Positions 39,763 through 54,400 of a DNA stretch of 64,000 nt are shown piece after piece. This DNA is from Urechis unicinctus. Taxonomy: Eukaryota; Annelida; Polychaeta; Xenopneusta; Urechidae. Positions within the stretch are counted from its first letter, which is position 1; every line of letters begins with the position of its first letter. Position numbers and translations under genes: made by a program. The stretch lies in assembly GCA_034190875.2 (NCBI GenBank), contig CM067346.1:41874753-41938752 (forward strand), given 5' to 3'. Under the pieces are notes generated by a model, which ran no database searches, was not told the DNA's origin, and saw only the letters and a list, made by a program, of their open reading frames with translations.

Positions 39763-39846
39763 CATTATGGCGACCGACAACCGGTCGCCCTTATGTCCGA
39801 AGTGCCTGAAACCGCCGACTTACGGCGACCAGCGGTCGCCATAATG
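39763..39846. mobile_element. 84-bp inverted-repeat element of the GCGACCG family
   Basis: CATTATGGCGACCG (39763-39776) and CGGTCGCCATAATG (39833-39846) form a perfect 14-bp terminal inverted repeat. Inside are two hairpins, GGCGACCG-ACAAC-CGGTCGCC and GGCGACC-AGC-GGTCGCC. A 23-bp near-direct repeat runs from 39782 and 39833. It is followed within a few bases by an (AT)n array. Confidence 0.8.
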
Positions 39847-39856
39847 CGGAAGTAAG

Positions 39857-40059
<203 letters not shown>

Positions 40060-40446
40060 TATTTGCTGTTTCAGGACCGTCATTCATTTCCAAAACACGC
40101 CTTGACTGATGTCAATCTTGATGCCGACAACATTTTTTTGTTAAACTCTAAATAACACATTGGCGATATTGGTCTACTTCTACGACAGCTTGAGGCAGGC
40201 AATATAATATGCACTTCACCAGATAAGGCCCGCAATAGCTCATTCCTGTGATTTTCAGATGAATGATTGGTTAAAAGGTAAAGTTATATAGATTAGTGAC
40301 AAGTCCAAGCTTGGAATTATTTTTTTAGCACATGATAGTGGCACAACACTTTCTCCTTTTTGATGTTGATCAAAGTTACATGAATAAAACAGTATATACT
40401 ATTTGCTAGCTATACTGTCGGCACATTAAAGCCGAAGTAATTGTGC

Positions 40447-40870
40447 AGACAGTTTCGATTTCCAAACTAGGCATTCAAAGCTAAATGACACTTAACGACT
40501 CACCCAGAGCCAATGTTATGCATGTCGTGAAAGCCTACTGCTGTAAAATTCGTTGGTTGATTATTGTAACATGCCACTGTTGTGCAGCTCAAGCAGCAGT
40601 GCATTAATATCAGTTAATAGTCTGATCGCCCTCTCGAGTTTATAACCCAACTTCATTACAATAGCATGATTTGCATAACCATGATGCTTCTTTGCGACCA
40701 AATAGGATTTCAGGATCACGAATATTGTTCACTTTGTATTCTCTACCGCCCGTGGGATACTTTATCATATGCCAAATATATTCGAGTAGGGGCCATAACA
40801 TTTTGGTTATCAGCACCACACACCCGACAATAACACGATGAACTGATCCTGTTTCTTCACAGCCCATTTG
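40447..40870. repeat. Dispersed duplicated block, copy 2
   Basis: Matches 46.82-47.16 kb and 7.05-7.25 kb through 'gcatgtcgt.aaagcct', 'ttggttgatta', 'acatgccac', 'gccctctcgagtttataaccc', 'aaataggatttcag' and 'ttctctaccgc'. Homology weakens after about 40.76 kb. Confidence 0.75.
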
Positions 40871-42317
40871 AATCATTCATACAAAACGCTTAACGGGCTG
40901 TTTTAGTTCTTGGGTTATTGCTCATCCAGCACAAGAACCACCGATAAAGTAATTGAAATTGGTGGTATACCAAGTATGTCAAGATAAACAATGATTTGCG
41001 TAAAACTCCGAAAGTCGTTGATAAAGCGTTCAGGTTTTTTGGCAATATTGCAGTGTATATTCATTGACTGGTACAAAATTTTTTATGAATCACTGCGGCG
41101 CATAGCATATAAAATCTTAGTCGAAGCTATTGCTACATGTCTTATCTCTTTCCGCAATCCACGAGAGCTTAGCAACTACAATAGTTAATTGTGGTGCAAT
41201 AATTCTCTCTAGATATATACTGTGCACGACGCTCCAAGCAGAAACACAAACAAATGTAAATGACTCATAGGTTCTTTTAACTAGTTGAATGCGACACAAC
41301 AGGTTTGCAAATAGACATTGAATCTGCTATTTTACTCGGAAGATACGAATACTGACAGGCGTAATAACTTGGACCAATAAAGTCACTGGGGACAAACCAC
41401 CACCAAACACATCCGAATTGTTAAACAAATCAACAGCGATATATCAGGGTTAATGTACTGACAACACAACTGATAGAACGTCCCATTGGTGATTCGGTAC
41501 AGCTGCGCATGGCCAACAACGCACCTATTACATATATTGTAACTGGCAAAAACATCTTAGGTTGAGATGTTCAATTTGCCGCTATATTCCAACCTGTCTC
41601 GACAATACCCTATGCACGAATGTAACGTTTAGGATTATATTATCGTATTATGCATGTTAATTCATAAATAATACCGCAAATTGATTGGCATCAGAATAAT
41701 ACAGTTAAAGAAGAACTAATCAAAAAGCCCAGAACAAATAGAAGAAACCTTATGGGCGTCGAGTGCATCACATCGTACCATCGTGCGTACATTTCGATGC
41801 TTACATACGTGACGTAAGTCCAAACGCTTGTGCAATCATTCATAACTTTTTGACTTGACCTAAGTTCCTCAACATATTAAATGCTACGTTAACATCCAAA
41901 CATACAGGTTATACTATCACCCCAGATGACGGATTTATATAGTTATACTGCGACGATCTTGGTAGTTCTTAATATCATGCGTTTATATTCTACAATTTTC
42001 ATGAAGGAATCGCTTTCATAAAATGCCATTCCACTGACTGGACACGCCGGGCCTTCCCTTTGGCAAGATACTAGAGAACCTACTCTGTCTGTCTTAACAT
42101 GTTTCGATCTCTCATTGGATACCTACATGTAGCTTATAAGTTTGCATACCCTGGTGGCAAGTGACTATTCGAAACATGTCCAAATGTCATTTTTGTGCCT
42201 GCTTATGCATCCGTGTTAATATCCATATGAAAATAAAACAAATATCTCCTTTAACCATAGTTGCTTTTACCCAATTCACCTAGCCAAAACTGTTATAGCC
42301 ATAGGTCGGGGCTAAAC
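40871..42317. other. Gene-free stretch
   Basis: No exon or repeat recognised; short chance frames only. Confidence 0.4.
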
Positions 42318-42341
42318 ATGGCAGACGACGGACCACCAGTG
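42318..42341 (+). CDS. Possible first coding exon, 8 codons
   Basis: An ATG in strong context (aaacATGG) opens MADDGPPV and is followed at once by a consensus donor GTAAGT in phase 0. An AG with a pyrimidine run (taattttcag, ending near 42400) would give a 58-nt intron but leads to a stop after five codons, so the true next exon is probably elsewhere. I do not recognise the protein from eight residues. Confidence 0.3.
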
Positions 42342-43379
42342 GTAAGTTTGTAACTAACGATAATTGTACAGAAACTCATTATAACAATTTAATTTTCAGT
42401 ACTACGACCTTAATTAAAAAATCCAAATGACAGTAGCGTGAGGATGACGACACTTGTCGCAGACAAGCTGTTCTGTGATCGCATAAGATCATATAATCTC
42501 AGCAAGTTTCTTCGTATCTTGCTTGTCAGCTTGACAACTGTCATTTCTCTGCTTCGCTCAGAACGATAAAGACGTATGTAATTCAGTTAAAGGACAGATA
42601 ATGATATCTTATACATGTGAGTCAAATTTAAGGTTCTTTATTTTGATAGTCTTTTACCAAGTAGGTAGAAAACGCATATTGTGGACCCGTTTCAAACAGA
42701 GTTTCGATGTATTACTTATTAAGATGTCATAGTGCATGCTTGTATATATGCGATGAATATTGCGGCGAAAATAACTTATCTTAGGAAGGATTCGAAACCA
42801 CGATAGTTTTGCCGCATTGTTCAGATATCAATAATCTTAACGCCCTGAGATATAGTAATTTATTAATTCTTTGAAACTGGTTATCGACATATTGCTGTTT
42901 TACAGAAAAAATGGAAGGGTATGAATTAGGCTTGTATTGAGGTTGAACGATTATACAGGGCATCCAAGAACACCAAGATGACCCATACGGATCATATAGT
43001 TCAAGTGATGGTAGGTAACAAATACATTCTATGAGCAATCGCTGTCACCATACCAGCCATTGTATCAAACCCATAGGTGAAATTTGATGAAGCAACTCCA
43101 TCAATCGGCATCGAATGTGTCTCATCGTAGTTTGATGGTGAGAAAGTTGGCAAAAATTTTTTCATAGACATGTGTAAGTGAACCTAGACTTTATGAACAC
43201 AATTAATGGAGATACTTATTTTTTGATCTGATGCTTTGAATTTAGCCTGCTAGTGAATGTGCAACAATAAACCAAATAACATATCTGTGTAGATAATATG
43301 ACGATTGAAAAAAAATGTAAGTGTTCAATGGTAAATTATCACATTATAGTGTATATTTTAGTGTAAATCATTGTTCAAA
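42342..43379. other. Gene-free stretch
   Basis: A minus-strand frame at 42781-43038 has no domain or splice context. Nothing else is seen. Confidence 0.4.
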
Positions 43380-43860
43380 TACATAACAGAATTACAAAAT
43401 ACCAGTTTATTGATAGAGTGCCCCCCCCCCCTTCTCCAATTTATGAAAGCCCATTGTTCCTTGGTTGGTCCTTTGATCTTGATATGAGAGCCATCTATCG
43501 CACCCACTATGCCCCTGAACCCGCCACTTTCCGAAAATTACCGGAGATCTGTGCCGACTCCTGTCTGAAATATACAGGCTATATATTAAAGCTACATACA
43601 ATTTAGTAAAACAAAGAATGAACTAATTTTTTTTGTTATGTTTTAATATAATTTTGTATTTAATTAAGTTAAGTTGTACTGACAACTAAATCAAGGTGAA
43701 GAACATAAAGTGCAATGTGGCCATTGAATATACCTGTCATCCGGAAATTTGATGCATTGGGACAACGATGCATATATTCTCAATGATACTGCTTGTGGAG
43801 GGTGTTGAGATCCCATGGCTGCGACCACTTTCCGACGGCATTACTTTCTTGGGAAAATAA
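43380..43860 (-). pseudogene. PIF/Harbinger transposase relic
   Basis: On the minus strand, an upstream segment (about 43820-43745) reads VSLRIYASLSQCIKFPDD, the region before the catalytic domain in Harbinger transposases. A donor-like GTATAT and an acceptor (atatttcag, near 43577) can join it in phase to QESAQISGNFRKVAG. After a one-base frameshift comes GFRGIVGAIDGSHI, containing the first catalytic Asp, then KGPTKEQWAFINW. A second frameshift occurs at the run of 12 C (plus strand, about 43420-43431), and HSINKLVFCN follows. The second and third catalytic residues are absent. HARBI1-type proteins have the same architecture, but the frameshifts argue for a dead transposon. Confidence 0.8.
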
Positions 43861-45844
43861 TGGATGACAACCAATATCTGATAAACAAGCCAACAAATTA
43901 ATGAACATATTCTTCAGTTTCCCTCATCCAATCAATAAAGTACGTTGAGATGCTATTGCTCAAAAGCTCTGGAACCCCTTTAGCATCGCAAAAGTACATT
44001 TGTAAACAGATAATGAGCAGCTAGCTATTTTCGAAATATCCAGGGCTTTAGATTACATGCAAATTAGCATTTATGATGTGTGAAAAGTTCTATTCACATT
44101 AACCCAACAGCATGCATTTCTTATCAACGAAGGTTTAAGACTTCTGCCAAATGTTATTTGGTGTCTGGTCTAATTACGGGCCCACGTTCCCTTAGTCAAA
44201 CACATTTGTGCAACAAATCTGCTGGTTAGTCAACAGGAGTAATGTTTCAAGATCAGCATTACATTTGAAGATGTATAGAAAAATTAATATGCAAAACGTG
44301 GTTCATACAATTCATATTTCGTATTCGTCTTGGTTATTTCTTTTGTTTTGCTTGAACAAAGCAAAGCGCAATAATGTTTAATCGCATGTGCCTGACAAGC
44401 TGGCTAATGATCATTTGCCGCCGCCCTTATGTCTGCAACCTTCGTGTCCATCCACAATGAATCCATTGCTACGATGACGCATGGCACGTGCTTTATCCAG
44501 CGAATGCATACAAAGGTATTTATTACATGACTGAAGCACATTTATTTGGTTATCCTAAATGTAAGAATTTGCCCTGTAAGCAACGTTACGAAGCGGCTAA
44601 ATGTTTTAAGCCTAAAATACGCCATATTATCTAAATGTAGACCAAATGATACGATTTCGGTATAAATAAGTATAAGTTAATGCAAAACTGTCATTGCGAT
44701 GTAGTCGGCAAAGGTCTAGTGCGCAAGCTTACACCACCTTGCTTACCTCATTTAGTGCCCATCTGTTAATGTCAATTGTTCGTTCTATTGTATTTATAAC
44801 ACTTATTTAGATTGTTAGAGTATTATCTAGTCGAAACACTATTGATAGATGTGGCACACCATTGATGCAAACTTATTCAAAGACAAATGACATATTAGAT
44901 CAGAAGCTTCTCTTATCGTACGGTAGCAGATGTGTGAATTTAACCCAAATGTTTTCACGCCCCGTGCGTGGTGTAACCGACAGCTGTTTATGGAATAGTT
45001 CCGCAAACTATCACACATGTAAGGACAGCACTAGAGCTAACCGTAGATACGTAGTGTTGCATTCACAAGCTATAATCACGGCAAATTTCCCGGGCGCACA
45101 GCTATACGACACAAAGAGGCACGAAAATATATGTAGTTGAGTTTAAGCGGCCATTCATAGACCACCAGTGTTGGTCAAGGAGTTGCTCGCACCCATCTAT
45201 TTACTGACAATCAGCTCAACAGTATTCCTGAGCTAATATCCGATGGCGCGATGCAATATATAAACAACATTGCTGAACGCTCAGCTTTTGCATGCGCTGC
45301 TCGGTTTATGCGGACTAGACGGCTTCACTTAGAACCAACAGTTCTGCATGTGTAAACATGTCACCAGCCTTTTTGCAGTATCATGAACGGTAGTGCAGTT
45401 CACAGAAGATATGCACCGTAGAATACAGCATTACAAATTTCTCACTAGCCAAGCATCTGCAATGTCTAATCTTTATCAGCGACTACACCTTTGCATACTG
45501 ATCAAAGAGCAATTACACATTGGCCCTCTATCCCCTTACAAATTTGATTTCATGGAGTTCAAGGAGAATGAGCGGTGTTAGATCGTAAAGCGTTCTGCAT
45601 GTTGGGAAATGCCCAGGAAGATGATGGAGTGACGGCAATGGGCTTCTGCTCATTTTGTGATATCATCTTACAGTTTGCAGGTGCAACTCACTGCCCACCA
45701 TTGTAAGTATTGCTGACAACCTAAAGCATATAATCCAGTCCCAATAATTTCGACAGTGTAGCAATTCTAATAATAAGGTATCATTACGGTGGGTAGTGAA
45801 AAAAGGTATACCCTTGGTTAAATGGGCTCTAATACCTATCATGA
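43861..45844. other. Gene-free stretch
   Basis: An open frame of 92 codons (44862-45140, +) and one of 62 codons (45393-45581, +) have no domain or convincing splice sites. Confidence 0.35.
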
Positions 45845-46197
<353 letters not shown>

Positions 46198-46382
46198 GTT
46201 TTGCCACAACATTTGACTAAGTAATATGTTTCTGACATAGAAAAAAGAGAGGAACTGATCTTTTTTATGCTGCCGACCCAATATTTGACAATAAAATGAC
46301 ATACAGTGAAATGTGCCCTTGTAATTCCGAAAATGCGCCACTGTGATCAGATGAGTAGCAAAACCCCCTTCCAAACCATTCC

Positions 46383-46570
<188 letters not shown>

Positions 46571-46814
46571 TTTACAGTTGGTTAGCAGCTAGACAGCGTG
46601 AACCTTACAACTTCAACATTAGCACCAGTATGTGGCCATCTGATAAATCGAACCTACGCACAGACCAAATGTTATTCACGATCAAAATGACAGACTGGGC
46701 ATACCCTTTTTATTTTATACCACTTCACGGATGCAACTATGGCGCTGGGAATCAACCTCGGATCCTCCGCCGCCATTTATCATGTTACAGTTTAAGCTGA
46801 AGTTTTTTTTGCAG

Positions 46815-48420
46815 ACATTTTCATTTTCCGAACAAGGCCTTCAATGTCTTTATGACACAATTAACAATTCAACCAGAGGCTTTGTAATGCATGTCGTAAA
46901 AGCCTATTGCCGTTAAATTCTTTGGTTGATTATATTAACATGCCACAGTGGTACAACTCAAAAAGTAGTGCCTGAATATTTATCGATAGTCGCCTCTCCC
47001 TCTCAAGTCTATAACCCGACGTCATTCGAATAGCATCATTTGCAAGACCAAGTACTTGTTTTACGGTACGTCTTTTATTGGTATCATTTGGGACTATAAA
47101 ATGCGTCTTTGCGACAAAATAGGATTTCAGTAAAGCGAAAATCGTTCATTTTGCATTCTCTACCGCTGATCCATCACCGTTGAACCTCACAGAGGACAAA
47201 ACATAAAATCCGTTCTTGCATGTCACATCAAGCGATCCCCCGTGGGTATGACATGTAAGGATATGCTTTTTTTTCGTCGCATCAATGCGCGCATGTCGGA
47301 AGCAGCCACCTGCTGAGTAAACCTAATCATTGTTAAAGTAGGGTATATGTCAAACTATTGCCAGTCTCTTACAATCGGCAAGCAACCTCGGGCACGTAAT
47401 AAAACCCACAAATACAAGTCACTCATTAATTTATACAGGCAGCTCAACGCACGAAGGATAATGGACAATCAGGACATCTGCTACAATGTTTTTGTATCAA
47501 ACATCTAACTAGTAATTATTGATATCAAATACATCCTGAAAATATAAAAGGCAATAGCAAAGTAATTGTAGAAGCAGAATCGCGTTCCGTGTCCAGTATG
47601 ATGATGATCATCTACATCGCCTTACTTGCCTCTTAATGGCTAGTTTTCTATTCGTTATTTAACACCCAACATCAATGTTTCACCGTGAATGATGGCACTC
47701 TTTATTGTCGAGGTGATGACGACGAGACGTCAATTCCGAATATCATGTGCGAAACTTTTGTTTGAGTAACTCTGGTGAAGTCCAGAGGCTACAACTGAGA
47801 TGGAATTCTGAAGCTAGCTAAAAGCGTTCAAGGTACTGTGAGAGCACATAACATATTCAAGCAGCAATACAAACATTCGCCAATTCGATATAGGTTTAAG
47901 AATGACTCCCATCTAATGCGAAGAGGCATTTACCTACCCTGCGGAGCAGCTTAAGCGAGTCATTAAGATTTATGATGATGCATATACCGCTGGAGATAAG
48001 TTGAATTGAAACGCCTTCATATCGTCCTATCCTTGGGTTGGCAAAGATGTTGAATGCGTATATGCATTCTTGACATATACGAGGTGGTTTTGTGAGTTCA
48101 CACTGGTTCTCTCGTCAATATTCTACATTCAGTATAGCATCCCAGTCATCTGCCATTAAATGTTATGCAGTGGTTTGTCTAGAGCCGCGAGAAGGTAACC
48201 TGCTTGGCACCAATTTTTGTAAATCTTATCCAGAGCCAATTTCCAATATAAGGCATACATGAACACCAAATTCTGAACATTTTACTATCAATCACTATGC
48301 GCTAGGCATAATATCCTTGCTCCGCGTGGACGATGTGCATCGCGGTTTTTGATGGCAAGCTTACTTAAAGAAAATGCTTCATACTGAAGTGAAATATCCA
48401 ACTAGCAAAAATGGCTGCAA
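46815..48420. repeat. Dispersed duplicated block, copy 3 (uninterrupted)
   Basis: The left half matches 40.45-40.76 kb and 7.04-7.49 kb. The right half (47.89-48.42 kb) matches 13.96-14.6 kb, including the region of the doublecortin-like exon. Here the halves are separated by only about 190 bp, against 6.4 kb at copy 1. Confidence 0.8.
48200..48400 (-). pseudogene. Decayed copy of the doublecortin-like exon
   Basis: The minus strand still reads HAEQGYYA, then a stop, then RIVIDSKMFRIW, aligned with the 14.3-14.4 kb exon. Stops and indels destroy the frame elsewhere, so it is not coding. Confidence 0.6.
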
Positions 48421-51400
48421 AGTAGTAGCAACGAAGCATATATCTTAGAATGACCTTGCGCCACTTTATCGGTCGATAGCTGCCTCGAGCAAGGCAATAT
48501 TGCCTGTGCTCTACCGCGTATTACTGTGTTGCAGTGATGTTTTCACAATCTGAAGTTGTGACCCACACTGCAAAACTGCTATTCATTTCCTTTCCCTAAG
48601 TATTTGACTGCACGACCATATAATTTGAACCAGTTAATCGTTTATTTTACACACAAAACACAACGAAATTTAATCTTCATGATGAAAACAGTTAAATCTT
48701 CTACAATTTCCACTCATCTGACTCTTTGTTTCATAACGAAGATAGTCGTCAAACTAATTGACCTTGACAATATGCACACATGGACGTTGTTGTGATAAGC
48801 TTAAAGCAATTTGTTTACGAGTGCCTCTCCGTCAAACAAGTGTCTGGTAAAGAAGTAGATATAGCCCCGGGTACATTATGCTTGAACGTAATCAATTATT
48901 GTAATTAAATATGGAAACACTATATATTTAATCCCATCAAACTGTCTACCATCGCCAACAGCATGAAAAAGCGTTAATCGATCTGCAATTTGCGGTTGAT
49001 CAAGCTGGTTGACAGAAATATAACGTATCGGGACACAACTACAGTCTTGTTTCGTTGCGGCGTTATGTTTCAATCCAAGGTAAAATATTTAGTGCTTAAA
49101 ACCATGTGACTGATGCTATCAACATCCAATTGCTTGTGTTAGAGGAACAAAACTGCCTGCAAGAGGAGAATGACCTCTATATATTGTCGATCATCTATCG
49201 TCACAATGAGTGTCATGTTGGCCCAACCTTTATTATAGTCACCTAAGGCATAACAAAACGGTAACGGTACAGCCAGTATTGCATCGCCAGTTAACTGCTG
49301 GTTAGATGGATCAAGTTGACATCAAATCAATCTCTGCAAACGATATAACGAATATGCTAAACACTTGCAAATGTATAGACAATATATACAAGGGGGCAAT
49401 AGCCGCATCAGTATCCAGTCCCATGAACTATGATCGCAAAAGAGTCGTTATGCACAAACGATTTTGCTGGCTACGACATCATCAGGCTACAGTAAAACTG
49501 TCTATTGTTCTTACAAATAACGGTTCAGGCTACGAGCTATTGTTTCCCGTGCGTGCAGGTTTCCCGTGTGTGTAGGTAGAGTCACGCCAGCCCCATCATG
49601 TAAAATCGTTACCCTTGCCACCTAAAGTAACTTGTAAGCAAAACATCTCTTAAGTGAATTGTTGCTCACTCACTAGAGTAAGATGGAGGTACTTCCGACA
49701 CCAGATTAAGCTTCGACAAGCAAAATTGAAACGTTTCATGTCTTTTTATTTTCAGAAATTGTAGATTCGCTTTGAGAGGTAACTCCAGGCCACCGTTTGG
49801 TTTTCACATAAGCACATACTATATGCCATGTTGGCTTTGTTGTTTAGCACGAAGCACCCACGTGATCAATCATTGGGTCCGCCATCCTTGAACTAAATAA
49901 AATGCCCAACGGCTCCACCAAAATTAATATATTTGCATAGAGGATGCATTATACTGCACATAAATCAAATCAGGAAAATGAGATTGCATTCGATTTTAAA
50001 ATGCATTCACACCCTATGACATATGGGAAATGTCAAAGAGCTTTGTCTTGATGAGAATCATTTGTGTGATCGATTTCGTTGTGCGACCTTTCGCCTTGAT
50101 AATGAGTCATCACAAATATTGTTTTCTTGGTGGTGGTTCCTTGAGGATGCGTCTAAAATATGACCACATGTGTACGGTAAAGCACGAGCTATGTCGTAAA
50201 TATTTGCAGCTTTATATCGGATGGTTGCAACGACAGCGAATGTGTGTACGGTCCTATCTTCTGATTGTCTGTTCATTCATCGGACAAGTACAAAAACAAA
50301 AATATACAGGGCAAATAGGTAACAGCTAGCCAGAATATAAAAGTAGATCACTCGATATATTTCTGTTGGAAGATAGATCCACCGCGGTTACGAGGGCAAT
50401 ATTTTACGGCCGCCATGTGGGCGAAACAAAGTGATAGCAACGTAACTCCCGATGTAATATGGCTCTTACTAATCGCAATTTTGACTTATTTATTTTATCA
50501 CTTCCTCTGTCTGGCACGATGATTGCATATTGCTTCTTATCAGTTGAACGGTGTCTTACTAAGAAACCCAATGCTTTGGCCAGTATTTACTTCTGCAGCC
50601 ACAGTTTAATATATCGCGTTGGGGCTCTACAATAATGTGGGTCGTTTGCGATGCATCTATTGAGACGCAAAGCACCGCTTCTCTATCTGTTCTTTTAAAG
50701 AACACGTCGAACTCAGGGTTTAGTTGTGCTTAATAACATAACCAAAAATATAGAACACAACACCACTGTAGAAAGTAGAGGAAAGGTAAGTCTTGTGCTA
50801 GTCACGATTATGCTATTGGTAAGAATTATAAATGTCCACAATCCCTACCAAAATAACATAATGTCTGTGACCTTATAAAATGAGTTGTACCTAATTCGGC
50901 AGCGTCAGGGCATGTACAAAACAAAGCAAATGCCATAACGCGCTAGCATCTGAACGTATATGCAGAGACATATTCAGCGGACACTTACACAAACAATAGG
51001 CGGTCACAACCTGGATGCCCCGACGAGGTAGTTTTAAGCAACTTCCTCAACCACGTAAACCCAATGTAACGGTTAAGTGTTGTGCTTTATGCAATCATAA
51101 AGCACAAATCGCATATTAAAACCCGCAATCTATTCAGGTCTAAGCTTCGATGCAGTACGTGTCAGGGTAAGCGGATGTCCGTTTCCGCTGTAATGACCAG
51201 GACTTGAGCAAATGTACATGCTATATGTTACGTTCCACTGTCAATTACGATGCAAGCAACCCATTCCGTGGCTTTAACAGGCCCTGTAATTGTATTTAGT
51301 TATGTAGGGCTGTTCGACGGTAGTGTTTTCAACGTGAGTTAGCAGACAACCAACGAATTCTGAAAAAGAGCGCAAAATGACGACTAATGAACATTTGTAA

Positions 51401-54400
51401 TAACATTTAACTCACCGTGACCTGCGCGCAACATAGAGGATAGCGACAAAGCACAAGTGTTTTACGTGATACGTAAATGCTCTGGAATCTGGCAGAATCG
51501 CACATTGAGTGAATTCCACAACAAAAGATAAGTGTTGGGGCCAGTGAGTGTGGATAATTGCATGTGTGAATTTGTCATTGTCTGTGTTGTGTATATTTGT
51601 TTTCAAGCATTGTCCAAAAAAAGTATTTCCTGATAATCATTGTCTACTTGTTGATATGCATCAGCACACACACTTATTATGCTTACCCTCTACGTTTTAC
51701 GACTTCAATGCCGACGCGAATTGGGAATTGTTTGGTCATGTGAAGCCTTAAGTGACCGACTGGAAAGTTGGACTGAATGACCAAACCGTCCTTTCCCCAC
51801 TATGGCTACCATATTGCTGCCTACTTACGCTTAATCATTGTAATGTAGACATGCAAAGCACTCTAAACCGTCCGATTGACTCTCACATTTAATTGGCAAT
51901 AACTTTTTGGGCGCGCCGACATGTTCTAATGACCCACAGATGAAACAAAAATTGTCATTTGGGTTATTGTTTGATATATTGGAATTAAGATCGAGATTGA
52001 GTAATTTTTATACAGCAGCAATATTTATTATAATATATATCCCTTTATTTTTAACATGGGCACAGAACTTAAATTATTCAAGGTTGTTCCTAGAATTCAA
52101 CGAATATCAAACTACAGTTTAATGGAGCTATTTCATCAAGCATCGCATTAAAGAGATATAGGAACGCTACACAACTTACTATTGGGTTTACTATACTTGA
52201 GGATGTGCGTCACGAAAGACAGATATAATATCCGACCATCGCAACGGTAGGTTTCGTTTAAATCTAACCGCATGCTCTTCTCTGATTGCGTTTACAAACT
52301 AATCATCCATTTCAATGAATGAATAGATGCAATGTTCAAATAAAGTTTAGTCGCTATTATAAACTGAATTGCAGGAATGATGCCCATTGCATCAATATCT
52401 AAGGTTTTTCCATCATATCCTGTCGTCTTATCGCGTGGCTATGTACTCTTTCTAACGACTGATAAATGTCAACTTACACAGTGGTTGTTAGCATGTGCTG
52501 CCTGCAGCTTTCATTTAGTGCTTAACCGTCGGAAAAACGTGCTGAAAAAATACGCATGGTTGGCCTCGCTTTTTTCTGTCAGATGTAATTTCGCGCTCAA
52601 TTCGATTGATCTGACGTTTTATACAATCCCATGGCGACCCCAATTTCGGTCTTCGTCAACTTCCTAAATTACCTCTTGTTTTATCTCCCGTTGTATTATG
52701 CCTGGTTTATATGAAAGATAACACTGAAATCGGCTGAGTCAGCTCAAGGACAAAATAGTGGCTCCGCAAGTATCCGTAATGTGTGCCTGATTGCAGTTCA
52801 ATAATAAGATGTCAGTCACACGTACGTTTAGATTTCATATGATGTGCGGTTATGCTAAGCAAATGGCCGGTTGCGAATATTCTGCATACTTAAGCATTGA
52901 TACGAGTTGTCATTTGGTTCTTTGTCTATGAAAAAGCAGGCCGATTAACGTTTTTATTTGACCATATGCATTTAACCTAGCGGACAAAGAAAAAACTAAT
53001 GGTGCAATTATTTGACCACGCGTCGTTTCGTTGTTCATCAGCTTGCCCTGGTATATTGCGCTGTTTGTGGTCTCTATTACAATAGCTTTATGTGGTATTA
53101 AATTGTGTCGCTCATGACTTTAGTCATTTTTATCGCATGGTTAATCTGATACTTGCCGAGAGTTATGATGCATCGTTGGTAGTTCGAACTAAGTAAGGGT
53201 AGTGCTGCATGCACTCACTCTAAGTTCTGGCGTCCAAACGGTTTGTAGCCTTTGTAATTCAGCGGAATGATGCCGAGTTCCCGTGTTTTATCTAGTTTTA
53301 TCTAATAAAATCAACTCACCAAATATTCATCGGAACAGAGGTATAATTTCAGCAACAGAACTATCCTTTGAATTAGTATCAGGCTCGTATTTCGGAAGGA
53401 AATATCCCCGGTAAACTCGGAAAGTTATCTAAAATATACTTTTCCGCAGACAATAGGAATATGAAACATTATCATGAACCGAACTAAATAATAATTGTCG
53501 ACACTGATCGCCTGAAACTGATCAGAAAATGCATATTTCGTGTAAAAGTGGTGAGTTCTGTATGCATCGACCACAAAATTTTGGTTGTACTGTATGACCG
53601 ACAAGGTGATTAATAGAAAACCTGACGTTGGTCTATTCGGCTGTTGCCACATAGTTCACCGGAGGGATGATAACATCTTGTGACATTGATTGTTATATAT
53701 AGAAATAAAAAAACAAATTATACCAAGTTCGTTTTGATATCTGGCTGCTTGGTTCAAGCAATTTGAAGCTTGAAGACATAAATATAGCAGACAAGACGGT
53801 GCAGCATGCAACCGAGATGGGCAATTTGTTATTCCAACATATATGAACGCACTGACTTTGCGTTGTTGAGTTCATAATTTGTGTTCAAGTAGCCATATAG
53901 TATGGGAATAATCTTCCAGTGTAGGTCTTTACAGCGGAAATGGAAAAACGCGTAGACTTTCGATGTCAAGTACCGCATTATGGTTAAGCTCGTACTAGAT
54001 GGGGTTTCGAATGCAATTTGCGCTTATGATTGCATACAGCACAGTACTTAACCGCGTTATTGGGTTCACGTGATCCAGAGAATTGTTTGTAGTTACCTCG
54101 TCGATGCATCTAGGTTGTGAGCGTCCAATCATTGTACAGAATAAGCAATCGCAAACCTAATGGGTTGTATGTTAAGATGCTAGCGCGTTGTGTAGCATTT
54201 GACGTTATTTAGTTTATGCTGAGAGGTTGAGAGTTTATCGTGACGCTTTTGCATCCTCTGGTGATATTAGCCGAAAACTTTGAGTCAAGTAATGCACTTA
54301 TATACTCAGAAGTTGGTCTTACACACTAGGATTACTTATTGTGTGGTTATGTGTACTATTAAGATAAGGCAAAGTCATAGATAGTATTCTATGTGGATGT

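Noticed and set aside
44862..45140. 92-codon plus-strand frame, possible continuation of the 42.3-kb start exon
   Set aside because: No acceptor with a credible pyrimidine tract in matching phase, and no domain.
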